From assembly GCA_964434955.1 (NCBI GenBank), contig CAYSXI010000089.1, positions 1-19,908 of the forward strand: a DNA stretch of 19,908 bases, given 5' to 3'. A program made the translations under genes and the position numbers. The DNA comes from JANQLU01 sp964434955. GTDB lineage: Bacteria > Planctomycetota > Planctomycetia > Pirellulales > Pirellulaceae. The notes below the pieces were generated by a model. That model saw nothing but the letters and a program-made list of their open reading frames with translations. It was not told the DNA's origin and did no database searches. Shown piece after piece: positions 1 to 7,266 of this stretch (its first letter is position 1; every line of letters starts with the position of its first letter).

Positions 1-237
1 GGCTTCTTCACTGCGATATTCGTCGTCCCCAGCGATCAACACAATTTTCTTGCCGTTGGCTTTCATCGCCTCGGGTTTGTAAACCACCCAAAGCTTGTCT
101 TCACGATTCGATTTTTTTGCGACGGAGCTTGCGACGATGGTCGCGCTTTCCTGGGCATGGCCGTGATTTAAACAACTGGCAAAGCCAATAAAGAGAATAA
201 CGGAGCAGGCCAGGGCAGTTCGAATCAGATGTCGCAT
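1..237 (-). CDS. Secreted protein, N-terminal part (runs off left edge)
   Basis: Open frame from an ATG at 237 to the window edge (79 codons, no stop). It starts with a signal peptide: Arg/His near the N-terminus, a hydrophobic stretch LACSVILFIGFASC, then a likely cleavage site near HAQ|ES. FASC could also be a weak lipobox, so a lipoprotein is possible. The mature part includes KLWVVYKP and KKIVLIAGDDEYRSEEA. From memory, the latter resembles the start of a family of secreted planctomycete proteins, often with a ThuA-like fold, but too little is present to give a function. A good ribosome site (TTGAGGAAGAAA before ATG) supports the start. It points left, with 180-200 bases between it and acpS. 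Confidence 0.75.
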   Translation of the reverse strand, partial: MRHLIRTALACSVILFIGFASCLNHGHAQESATIVASSVAKKSNREDKLWVVYKPEAMKANGKKIVLIAGDDEYRSEEA

Positions 238-405
238 TTTCTTCCTCAAGTTTTCGTTTCGTCGGACGAGCCAATTTTAAACGAACCGAAGCCCAAGAAA
301 AACTTTGCTACAGAAAAATTAACACTCGATTTGTGATTTGGACGGATTCATTCACTCGTCCAATCACATTCGCTCAGCCGCTTTTTTGAAGTTGAATCGA
401 AACCG

Positions 406-434
406 AAAGAAAATCGTCCACGAATTCGCGTGGA
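406..434 (-). terminator. Possible weak terminator after acpS
   Basis: Six-pair stem TCCACG/CGTGGA (417-434) with a 6-base loop, followed on the minus strand by CGATTTTCTTT. It lies 2 bases past the acpS stop, so the position fits. The T tract is broken and does not touch the stem, so strength is doubtful. Confidence 0.4.
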
Positions 435-436
435 TT

Positions 437-826
437 CTATGACGCTGGACCGAGAGCCGTCGCGTAGGCAGTCGCATAAGTTTTGACGTGCGAAATACTG
501 ACAAGAATTTTGTCGATCCCTTTTTCCTGGCAAACGTCTATCGCCGCGCCGTGGATCCGCACTTCCGGTGCGCCCCCGGGCAAATTGACGACTTCGATAT
601 CGGTCCATCTGATGCCGCGTGCCCAACCGGTACCGATTGCCTTCAGAATGGCTTCCTTCGCGGCCCAGCGACCCGCCAGGTGTTGATGAATGGCTTTTCG
701 AGGTGACGAATATTCGATCTCACTTTGGGTAAAGACACGATGCAGAAACGTCTCGCCATGCTTGTCCAACATGTTGGCGATTCGATCCACTTCCGCGATA
801 TCTGTGCCGATTCCAATAACGTTCAA
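437..826 (-). CDS. acpS: Holo-[acyl-carrier-protein] synthase
   Basis: AcpS moves 4'-phosphopantetheine from CoA to a serine of acyl carrier protein, activating it for fatty-acid synthesis in the cytoplasm. With a TTG start at 826 the protein is 129 residues, normal for the family (about 120-135), and begins MNVIGIGTDIAEVDR, the expected N-terminus. Asp9 and Glu58 (in RWAAKEAILKAIGTG) match the Mg2+-binding pair, and SISHVKTYATAYA is the usual C-terminal strand. A second TTG in frame at 847 would add 7 residues (MAYGRRV) and lie 9 bases after the trpS stop. Neither start has a clear ribosome site; I prefer 826 from family alignment. It follows trpS closely and is probably co-transcribed with it. 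Confidence 0.92.
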   Translation of the reverse strand: MNVIGIGTDIAEVDRIANMLDKHGETFLHRVFTQSEIEYSSPRKAIHQHLAGRWAAKEAILKAIGTGWARGIRWTDIEVVNLPGGAPEVRIHGAAIDVCQEKGIDKILVSISHVKTYATAYATALGPAS

Positions 827-856
827 AACACGCCGCCCGTATGCCAAATCGATAGG

Positions 857-1819
857 CTATTTGACCCCGCAGGCTTCTTGAGCCCGACGAAGCGTTGCCG
901 CCGCTTTTTTTCTTGCCCGCGCCGCGCCGTCACCGAGAATTTCTTTTAGCTGCTCGGGTTTGGCTTCCAACTCGGCTCGCTTCTCCCGCGCGGGTGCAAA
1001 AAAGGTCTCCGCCGCTTCTGCCAGTGCTTTCTTGACCTCGCCGTAGCCGAAGTTTCCACGTCGGTACAACGCCGCCATTTCATCCTGCTTTGCTTGATCA
1101 ACAAAAAGCTTGTACAAATCGAATAGGTGATCACCCTCGGGCTCTTTGGGATCCTCCATGGGGCGCGAATCCGTCGCGATTCGCATCACCTTCTTCTTCA
1201 TGGGTTTCGGTTCTTCGAAAATCTCGATCGTATTGTCGTAGCTTTTCGACATCTTTTCGCCATCGGTTCCAGGGACTTTGGCCGAAGCCTCCAACACCTT
1301 GGCTTTGGGAAGAACGAAAACGTCGCCAAACTGATGATTGAACTTTTGGGCGATGTCCCGGCAAACTTCGATGTGCTGCGTTTGGTCGGCACCAACGGGA
1401 ACAATATCAGCGTCATAGGCGAGAATGTCAGCCGACTGAAGCACGGGATAAGTAAACAGCCCGGCATCAGCAGACAAACCTTTGTCGACTTTTTCCTTGT
1501 ACGAGACACAGCGCTCCAGGAGTCCCATCGGGGTTCCTGAAAGGAGCAACCAGCACAATTCGGATACCTCGGGAACATCCGATTGAATGAACAGCACGGC
1601 TTTGTTCGGGTCCAGCCCCAACGCCAATAAATCCATCGCGGCCGCCAAGGAATAATTCATCAGGGTTTCACGATCGCGAATGGTCGTCAACGCATGAAGA
1701 TTCGCAACGAAGTAATAAGCCTCGTCCTCATTTTGCAGATCGATGTATTGGCGAATCGCACCAAAATAATTGCCCCAATGAGGACGGCCTGTTGGCTGGA
1801 GACCGGATAAGACGCGCAT
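857..1819 (-). CDS. trpS: Tryptophanyl-tRNA synthetase
   Basis: Class I aminoacyl-tRNA synthetase that charges tRNA-Trp with tryptophan using ATP. The 320-residue protein has the HIGH-type motif as PHWGNY (residues 13-18), the KMSKS loop at 189-193 (GEKMSKSYDNT), and family segments such as SGLQPTGRPHWGN, QSDVPEVSEL and VGADQTQHIE. Length is normal for a bacterial TrpS (about 320-340). I place the start at ATG 1819 (MRVLSGLQPTG). A TTG four codons upstream (1831) is possible but adds only MRKA. The upstream sequence GAGTTGAGAAAAGCG gives a modest ribosome site. It is the first gene of a two-gene unit with acpS. Confidence 0.96.
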   Translation of the reverse strand: MRVLSGLQPTGRPHWGNYFGAIRQYIDLQNEDEAYYFVANLHALTTIRDRETLMNYSLAAAMDLLALGLDPNKAVLFIQSDVPEVSELCWLLLSGTPMGLLERCVSYKEKVDKGLSADAGLFTYPVLQSADILAYDADIVPVGADQTQHIEVCRDIAQKFNHQFGDVFVLPKAKVLEASAKVPGTDGEKMSKSYDNTIEIFEEPKPMKKKVMRIATDSRPMEDPKEPEGDHLFDLYKLFVDQAKQDEMAALYRRGNFGYGEVKKALAEAAETFFAPAREKRAELEAKPEQLKEILGDGAARARKKAAATLRRAQEACGVK

Positions 1820-1920
1820 CGCTTTTCTCAACTCTTACACAAAACAAAATTGGATTGGAGCCAATTATCCCAAATCGAATCCATCGACCATAGGGGCCCC
1901 GAAATCGCCCGGGAACAACG

Positions 1921-1954
1921 AAAAAACCTGAATTGCCCGAAGGCAACCCAGGTT
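1921..1954 (-). terminator. Rho-independent terminator after the small lipoprotein gene
   Basis: On the minus strand: AACCTG/CAGGTT outer stem, a symmetric 2+2 internal loop, TTGCC/GGCAA inner stem, a TTCG tetraloop, then a run of T. It lies 39 bases after the lipoprotein stop at 1994 and separates that gene from trpS. Confidence 0.85.
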
Positions 1955-1993
1955 GATATGTTTTCAATTGGATCGACGCACTTGCAGCTGGGA

Positions 1994-2212
1994 CTAAATG
2001 ATGCCGCCGTGAGTTCGCCATGGGTTCTGGTGATCTGGCATATCCAGGAACCAAAACCGTTGCCATTCCATTCGAAGGTTACGAAGGTCTTCCGACGTAA
2101 AAATCAACTGGCGAGCACGAACCGCAGGATCCGAGTCGTAGAGCGGCAAAATGCAACCGACGCTTGAGCTGACGGCGATGGCGAGCAGCGTCGCAACAAT
2201 CAATCGACGCAT
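1994..2212 (-). CDS. Small predicted lipoprotein, unknown function
   Basis: A 72-residue protein with a lipoprotein signal: MRRLIVATLLAIAVSSSVGC, with the lipobox ending at Cys20 (SVGC). The mature part is about 53 residues, rich in Arg, Asp and Trp, with ARQLIFTSEDLRNLRMEW and a C-terminus PDHQNPWRTHGGII. No enzyme motif is seen. It is a real gene despite its size: ATG preceded by AAGGAGG at 2221-2227 (8-base spacing), a classic signal peptide, and a strong terminator just downstream. From memory, similar short proteins with a conserved RTHGG-type end occur in planctomycetes; I cannot check this here. Probably anchored in the inner or outer membrane, facing the periplasm. Confidence 0.82.
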   Translation of the reverse strand: MRRLIVATLLAIAVSSSVGCILPLYDSDPAVRARQLIFTSEDLRNLRMEWQRFWFLDMPDHQNPWRTHGGII

Positions 2213-2432
2213 TTTCTAAACCTCCTTGAAGCGAATATCTACCTAACGGTTGCACGCAATTGGCAACTAATACGAACATCGTCATGGCCATGCAATATGT
2301 TTAACTGGAATGAGCGAAATAATCGATAAACCTTATCAGTGCTATCAGGCACCATTTCGCCGCCAGCAATCGCTAGCAAAACAGGGGCTCTCGCGACCCT
2401 TGAAAGAAGGGAAATCCCAAGAATTAGCCGGC

Positions 2433-4361
2433 CTAATCCACCTTGGCTTTGTCGGTCAAGAACCGCAAATCGCCATCCCGCCGAGTGAAGTCCTCTTTGT
2501 CCAGGAACTCGCATAAAGGAAGCGCGTACTTCCGACTGGTTTCGAGCAATTCACGAATTTCACTCATCGTATTGCCCGAATCGGACATCGACTCCCGCAG
2601 CTTGCCTTTGATCTCGTCCAAGGTTTCGCGGCCGAGGAAAAGGTCGTCCGTTAACTTGACGATTCGCCCCGACTGACAAGCCAGATCAAGCAGCAACAAA
2701 ACGGAATCACCGATCTTTGGAAATGATTTAATCATTTCCTTCGCCAAAGGCGGCGCGAGCTTGGCGTCACAAATAACTTTTTGAAGCTCCGTCAAACCAT
2801 GCTGCTCCGCTTTGGAGAGCTTGGGGCCGTGTCCTTCCAACCCAATCGAATCCGGCGTCAGGCGAATTCGTTTTTGCGACTTCAAGACTTTGATTGCTTC
2901 GTTCAGCAGTTCAACATTTTCCAGGTATTGAAACTGGCTTCGAATTTCCGTCCGCGGAATCGACCAGAGCAGGGGATTGCGACCGTGAAGTTTTTCAAGG
3001 GTTGAGACGACGTGGTTGGCAATCCGCTCAATCGTCTTGCTGTGAACCATCAACACGCGCGTATGCGAAAGCTGAATTCGCAAAAGCGTCCCCTCTTCGA
3101 CAAGTTCGTCGACCATCGAACGATAGTCGGAGATACCTGTCTTGCGAGGCAAGTCTTTTTCCTGCCAACTCTCGCGACCAAAATAGGCCGACGCCGAAAT
3201 TCGCTCGACGGGATTCCTGGAATTGAGCTTCGAGACAAAATCCAGGTCCGTCTCATCCGGTTTCTTGATCGGATCCGCGTTTGGATCAACGATTTTGCCG
3301 CCGCCAATGGTCGCAACCGGGGATTCACTTCGAATCACAAAGGGTTGCCCCCACACGGATACGCAGGGCTCATTCAAGAAAATCTGGACGAAGCCGCCGG
3401 ACCCAGGATCCATCGTTTTGCATCCCAGCAATCGAACATTCCCCAGGATCTCCGACGTTCCGACGTGAAAACGCACCAACTGTCGATCTTTTAGTGGGCG
3501 AGGGCAACTGGCCAACAAATCCAGCTTTAACGTCAGCAAGCGGCTTTCGCTTAAATGTTCGGGCGAGCAGATTTCTTGCCCGCGCTCAATCTCGTTGTGA
3601 TGGATCCCGCCAACATTGATGGCCGCCCTTTGACTTTTTTGGACCGAATCCACTTGCGAATCGTGGTTCTGCAAAGCACGGATTCGAACGGCGACATTTC
3701 CCGGTTCAATGGTCAACTGATCGCCAAGTTTTGCCTGCCCACTTCCAACGCTCCCGGTAATCACCGTTCCATGACCTTCCATGGTAAAGCAGCGATCGAT
3801 CGCCATTCGAAAGGGTGCGTGTTCGATCTCGTCCTGGCGAGCCGTTTCAACTTTTTCGGCTGCCTGCCGAATGGCTTCGCGAAGATCTTCAATGCCCGTT
3901 TTCTTGACGGCACTGGTCCGGACGATGGGAGCACCTTCGAAAATGCTGCCTTTCACAAAGCTTTGAATCTCTTCCTCGACCAGATCGAGCCAGCCCTCGT
4001 CGACCGTATCGCATTTGGTCAATGCGACGATGCCGGCGGGGATCTCGAGCAGTCGCAAGATATCGAAGTGTTCGCGCGTTTGCTGATTGATCGAATCATC
4101 GGCCGCAACGATTAACATGGCGATGTCCATCCCGGTCGCGCCACAGAGCATTTGACGGACAAATTTTTCGTGCCCGGGAACGTCCACGATTCCAAATTGC
4201 ATGCCATCGATTTCAAGATGGGCGTAGCCCAGTTCGATGGTGATTCCGCGCTTCTGCTCTTCGGGCAGGCGATCGGTTTCCGCGCCGGTCAGTGCCCGAA
4301 TCAAGCTGGTCTTTCCGTGGTCAATATGACCCGCGGTCCCCAAAATAAAGTCCTTTGACAT
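2433..4361 (-). CDS. selB: Selenocysteine-specific translation elongation factor SelB
   Basis: SelB is a GTPase that carries selenocysteinyl-tRNA to the ribosome at UGA codons marked by a SECIS element. The 642-residue protein has a full EF-Tu-like G domain: G1 GHIDHGKT (11-18), RGITIELGY near 38-46, G3 DVPGHEKF (60-67) and G4 TKCD (115-118). A domain 2 segment CFTMEGHGTVITGSV and SelB-type text (GGGKIVDP) follow, then a C-terminal half of winged-helix type that in the family binds SECIS RNA. Length fits the family (about 600-650). ATG at 4361 has only a poorly placed GGGAG before it. No selA, selD or tRNA-Sec gene is visible in the window, so the rest of the selenocysteine system must be elsewhere. 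Confidence 0.95.
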   Translation of the reverse strand: MSKDFILGTAGHIDHGKTSLIRALTGAETDRLPEEQKRGITIELGYAHLEIDGMQFGIVDVPGHEKFVRQMLCGATGMDIAMLIVAADDSINQQTREHFDILRLLEIPAGIVALTKCDTVDEGWLDLVEEEIQSFVKGSIFEGAPIVRTSAVKKTGIEDLREAIRQAAEKVETARQDEIEHAPFRMAIDRCFTMEGHGTVITGSVGSGQAKLGDQLTIEPGNVAVRIRALQNHDSQVDSVQKSQRAAINVGGIHHNEIERGQEICSPEHLSESRLLTLKLDLLASCPRPLKDRQLVRFHVGTSEILGNVRLLGCKTMDPGSGGFVQIFLNEPCVSVWGQPFVIRSESPVATIGGGKIVDPNADPIKKPDETDLDFVSKLNSRNPVERISASAYFGRESWQEKDLPRKTGISDYRSMVDELVEEGTLLRIQLSHTRVLMVHSKTIERIANHVVSTLEKLHGRNPLLWSIPRTEIRSQFQYLENVELLNEAIKVLKSQKRIRLTPDSIGLEGHGPKLSKAEQHGLTELQKVICDAKLAPPLAKEMIKSFPKIGDSVLLLLDLACQSGRIVKLTDDLFLGRETLDEIKGKLRESMSDSGNTMSEIRELLETSRKYALPLCEFLDKEDFTRRDGDLRFLTDKAKVD

Positions 4362-4457
4362 GCTCCCATTTTATCCGCCAAATCCGTTTTGCGAACTGGC
4401 GGCAGCCCCGACGGGTAAAGTCCTTCTGAAATGCGTGCCGTTGGTGATCAAGCCAAC

Positions 4458-4484
4458 AAAAAAGCCGACTCAACGAGAGTCGGC
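4458..4484 (-). terminator. Rho-independent terminator after the secreted basic protein gene
   Basis: Perfect 8-pair stem GCCGACTC/GAGTCGGC with a 5-base loop (4464-4484), followed on the minus strand by TTTTTT (4458-4463). It lies 42 bases past the stop at 4527 and isolates this gene from selB. Confidence 0.9.
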
Positions 4485-4526
4485 CGGGGAAAATCTTGTT
4501 TTGAGTCGGGCACGTTGTGCCGGCGG

Positions 4527-5090
4527 CTAGAATTTGATGTTCGGCTGCTGGGAGCCACGCCAATTCATTCCCTGGTAGGTGCCGCCGGAAGCTGCGTCCT
4601 TTTTCTTGAATCCTGGCCACTCGATCGGCTTCATTTTAGGAAGCTTCACGCGTTCGGAAAAACCTTGAAATCGTTCTCGCATTCGAGCGTTGCTGTTGGA
4701 AGCAAACTGAGAAAAATTGTCGCCGGCGTTTCGCCAAAAATCGCGGTTCTTCCGATCCCATTCCTGGAACCAGTTCTGATTCGTTCCCGAACCGATCATG
4801 TCCCGGCCCGGCATTTGAGAGTTTTGACTGGGAAAAATGTTTTGAGCCGTTTGTGAATTGGCATCCCGCTTGAATGGGTTCGCGAACATTTTTCGCTTGG
4901 CAGGCTTGTCCGTCAGCTGAATCGGATCAACATACTGCGAATTGTCTTTTTTCTTGAATGGATTCTGGAATTTCATTTTCCAGTTCTGACTCTGTGTCTG
5001 GTTTTCGGTTTGCCCACTTGCTTGCGAAAACAACATGCATAGGCAAAATGGAATGACAAGCATTCCCGCAATCCATTGACGTCGGTTCAT
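4527..5090 (-). CDS. Secreted basic protein, unknown function
   Basis: A 187-residue protein starting at ATG 5090 with a signal peptide (MNRRQWIAGMLVIPFCLCMLFSQASGQ, likely cut after ASG). The mature part is rich in Asn, Gln, Lys and Phe. A short motif repeats: NPFKKKDNSQ and NPFKRDANSQ, with a looser third copy PGFKKKDAASG near the C-terminus. Another segment, FQEWDRKNRDFWRNAGDNFSQFASNSNARMRER, is probably helical. I recognise no enzyme domain. AGGA eight bases before the ATG supports the start; longer upstream reading in frame (to 5342) would overlap proC and bury the signal peptide, so I reject it. A strong terminator follows. It is divergent from proC. Confidence 0.8.
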   Translation of the reverse strand: MNRRQWIAGMLVIPFCLCMLFSQASGQTENQTQSQNWKMKFQNPFKKKDNSQYVDPIQLTDKPAKRKMFANPFKRDANSQTAQNIFPSQNSQMPGRDMIGSGTNQNWFQEWDRKNRDFWRNAGDNFSQFASNSNARMRERFQGFSERVKLPKMKPIEWPGFKKKDAASGGTYQGMNWRGSQQPNIKF

Positions 5091-5214
5091 TTTATGTCCT
5101 CGGCGAATTGAATCCCGTTGTCTACGTGGTTTTCCACATTTCGGGTCGGGAGTTTTGCAAACTGCGAAACCCATGTCCAGTCCAAACAAAAAAGTGCCAT
5201 CATCTGGAAATTGC

Positions 5215-6039
5215 ATGTCCGATTCACCGATTAACAAGCGCATTGGCTTCATCGGGGCCGGCCAAATGGCCAAAGCCATGGCCGCCGGCTTCATTGGAAA
5301 AGGGCTGGTATCCGCCGAGTCAGTCTGCTTCTTCGACCCCAATCAAAATGCTCGCGAAGATTTCGCTTCCGCAACTGGGGGCCGGGCTCTCAGTTCCAAC
5401 CAAGATGTCATTGCCCAATCCGAAATTATTTTCCTCGCGATCAAGCCGCAATTTTACCCCGACATCGTCGCCGAAATTGGAAGTGGATTCCCGGCTGACA
5501 AGATCCTGGTTTCCATCGTCGCGGGCATGAATCTCGGCACCCTTTCGGTCGACTTTCAATCCCGAAAGACGATTCGTGTCATGCCGAATACACCCGGTTT
5601 GATCGGCCAAGGAGCCTCGGGCATTTGCTGCAACGACGGCGTGACCGACGACGAAAACACCCTGATCGTTTCGCTGCTGGAAGCCAACGGAATTGTTTGC
5701 CAGGTTACGGATCCGCAAATCGACATGGTGACGGGAGTATCTGGCTCAGGTCCCGCTTTCGTGTTTACCTTTATTGAGGCGTTAATCGATGGCGGGGTGA
5801 ACGTCGGCCTTCCCAGGGCCACGGCAAGACAACTCGCAATCGAAACCGTGATTGGAAGCGCCGAATTGGTTAAACAGTCCGGCGATCACCCCGGCGTATT
5901 GCGGGATCAAGTCACCAGCCCTGGCGGAACCACGATTGCGGGCATGCAAGCGCTTGAGGAAAGTGGATTTCGGGCGGCTGTCATGTTGGCCGTCGAAGCG
6001 GCGACGCTTCGAGCAAGAGAATTGGGCGAAAACGACTGA
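5215..6039 (+). CDS. proC: Pyrroline-5-carboxylate reductase
   Basis: Catalyses the last step of proline synthesis, reducing 1-pyrroline-5-carboxylate to L-proline with NAD(P)H in the cytoplasm. The 274-residue protein, a normal length, opens with the Rossmann motif GFIGAGQMA (11-19). It carries NTPGLIGQGASG, the GVSGSGPAF segment, and the C-terminal family signature GVLRDQVTSPGGTTIAG. I chose ATG 5215 (MSDSPINKRIGFIGAG). An ATG at 5173 would add 14 residues and has a poorer ribosome site. Its upstream neighbour is divergent, so its promoter lies in 5091-5214. The next genes (acidic hypothetical protein, efpL) follow in the same direction after 105 bases. Confidence 0.95.
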   Translation: MSDSPINKRIGFIGAGQMAKAMAAGFIGKGLVSAESVCFFDPNQNAREDFASATGGRALSSNQDVIAQSEIIFLAIKPQFYPDIVAEIGSGFPADKILVSIVAGMNLGTLSVDFQSRKTIRVMPNTPGLIGQGASGICCNDGVTDDENTLIVSLLEANGIVCQVTDPQIDMVTGVSGSGPAFVFTFIEALIDGGVNVGLPRATARQLAIETVIGSAELVKQSGDHPGVLRDQVTSPGGTTIAGMQALEESGFRAAVMLAVEAATLRARELGEND

Positions 6040-6134
6040 TTCGAACCTCGATTTCACGACGAATTGCCGGGCTACTCCCAATCCGGGCATGTTTCGGTAG
6101 ATTATGTGGGTGTGAACAGCCCCTTTTGGCAATC

Positions 6135-6138
6135 GGAG
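6135..6138 (+). promoter_or_regulatory. Ribosome site that fixes the GTG start at 6145
   Basis: GGAG followed by 6 bases and then GTG at 6145. Other in-frame starts upstream (for example TTG at 6064) lack such a site. Confidence 0.6.
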
Positions 6139-6144
6139 TTCGAA

Positions 6145-6621
6145 GTGTCTTTATTCGAAGACAAAAATTATCAGTACCGTGAAACTTACTTTCTCTTGTT
6201 CAAGAGAGAGAATCGTCCTGAGGTAGATAAGTTGCAGGCTGCACTGAGTGAGCTTGGACCGAAATACGAAACCGTCAACGTCAAGGAAAACGATGACGTG
6301 TTCGAATCGATGACGGTTCGTTCTCCCTACGATTTTTCCGCGATGGATATCACTTACGTCGAAGGCGAAGACGTAACTTCCCAGGTCGAAGAACTTTTGG
6401 AAGAGCTGCAAACGACCACGCTGACCGGCGACGATCACAAAAAGATCGCCCGCCTGGAAGGTACGAACGCGCGTTTTGAGATCTACCACTTCGAGCAAGT
6501 AGGTGAAGGCGCTTCGGAAGATGAGTTCCTGGACCCGGGTGGGCTTCTCATCGTCCTGGAAAAGCTGGCCGAGCTGTGTGAAGGCGTCGGCGTCGATCCA
6601 CAGTCAAATTCACTTGTCTAA
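6145..6621 (+). CDS. Conserved-looking acidic cytoplasmic protein, unknown function
   Basis: A 158-residue protein from a GTG start at 6145 (MSLFEDKNYQYRETYFLLFKRENRP). It has no signal peptide or membrane segment and is strongly acidic, with many Glu/Asp and stretches such as VTSQVEELLEELQ. Predicted character is mixed alpha/beta: a strand YFLLFK, helix PEVDKLQAALSEL, strand FESMTVRSP, and a C-terminal helix LLIVLEKLAELCEGVGVDP. I do not recognise a family or catalytic motif. Its stop is 11 bases before the efpL start, and efpL has no ribosome site of its own, so the two are likely translated together. That pairing hints at a translation-related role, but this is inference only. Confidence 0.75.
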   Translation: MSLFEDKNYQYRETYFLLFKRENRPEVDKLQAALSELGPKYETVNVKENDDVFESMTVRSPYDFSAMDITYVEGEDVTSQVEELLEELQTTTLTGDDHKKIARLEGTNARFEIYHFEQVGEGASEDEFLDPGGLLIVLEKLAELCEGVGVDPQSNSLV

Positions 6622-6632
6622 TCGCTTTTCAA

Positions 6633-7196
6633 ATGCAAGCCAAAGAAATCAAAAACGGTTCGGTGGTCGTTTACGAAGGCAATCCCGTGATTGTCGAAAG
6701 CATCAGTGTGCAGTCGCCTTCTGCTCGTGGTGCGGCCACCATTTACAAGTTTCGTGCGCGAAACCTGGTTACCAAGAACAAAGTCGATATCACCTTGAAG
6801 GGCGGCGAGTCACTGGACGAAGCCGACTTTCAACGACGCAATGTCGGCTTCATGTACGCCGACGCGGAAAGCATGCACTTCCTGGATGGAGAAAACTATA
6901 ACCAGTATTCCATCCCGATGACGGACATTGAACACGAGAAACAGTTCATCACCGAAGGGATGGAAGGGCTTTCCGCGATGATCTACAACGACGAGTGCGT
7001 TGGTGTGATGCTGCCGACCGCGGTCGAGCTGGAAGTGACCCACTGCGACCCGGGTGTCAAAGGAAACTCGGCCACCAGCCGCACCAAACCGGCAACGCTG
7101 GAAACCGGACTACAAATCCAGGTCCCCGAATATCTCAAGCAAAACGAGCGAGTCAAAGTCGATACTCGAACGGCCCAGTATCTTTCGAGAGCTTGA
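6633..7196 (+). CDS. efpL: Elongation factor P-like protein (EfpL/YeiP subfamily)
   Basis: EF-P family proteins bind the ribosome between the P and E sites and rescue stalling at proline runs. The 187-residue protein has the normal three beta-barrel domains (KOW-like N-terminal, OB middle, C-terminal). The loop that in E. coli EF-P carries the modified Lys34 reads QSPSARGAATIYKFRARN (27-44), with Arg32 at the tip. This matches E. coli YeiP (QSPTARGAATLYK, from memory), as does GLQIQVPEYL in the last domain. I therefore call EfpL/YeiP rather than canonical EF-P; automatic annotation may simply say 'efp'. The ATG at 6633 lacks a Shine-Dalgarno sequence and may depend on translation of the upstream gene. 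Confidence 0.9.
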   Translation: MQAKEIKNGSVVVYEGNPVIVESISVQSPSARGAATIYKFRARNLVTKNKVDITLKGGESLDEADFQRRNVGFMYADAESMHFLDGENYNQYSIPMTDIEHEKQFITEGMEGLSAMIYNDECVGVMLPTAVELEVTHCDPGVKGNSATSRTKPATLETGLQIQVPEYLKQNERVKVDTRTAQYLSRA

Positions 7197-7266
7197 GCGA
7201 AAAGGAATTCGGATGAGTGAGGATCGGAGGGCGCTTCCATTTATGGCATCAACCGATCGCCAATTT

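Noticed and set aside
4362..4463. Possible tRNA-Sec or other tRNA next to selB
   Set aside because: Neither this gap nor 2213-2432 folds into an acceptor stem with T and anticodon arms by eye. A covariance-model search would settle it.
5091..5342. N-terminal extension of the secreted basic protein up to 5342
   Set aside because: It would overlap proC on the opposite strand and hide a clear signal peptide beginning at ATG 5090.
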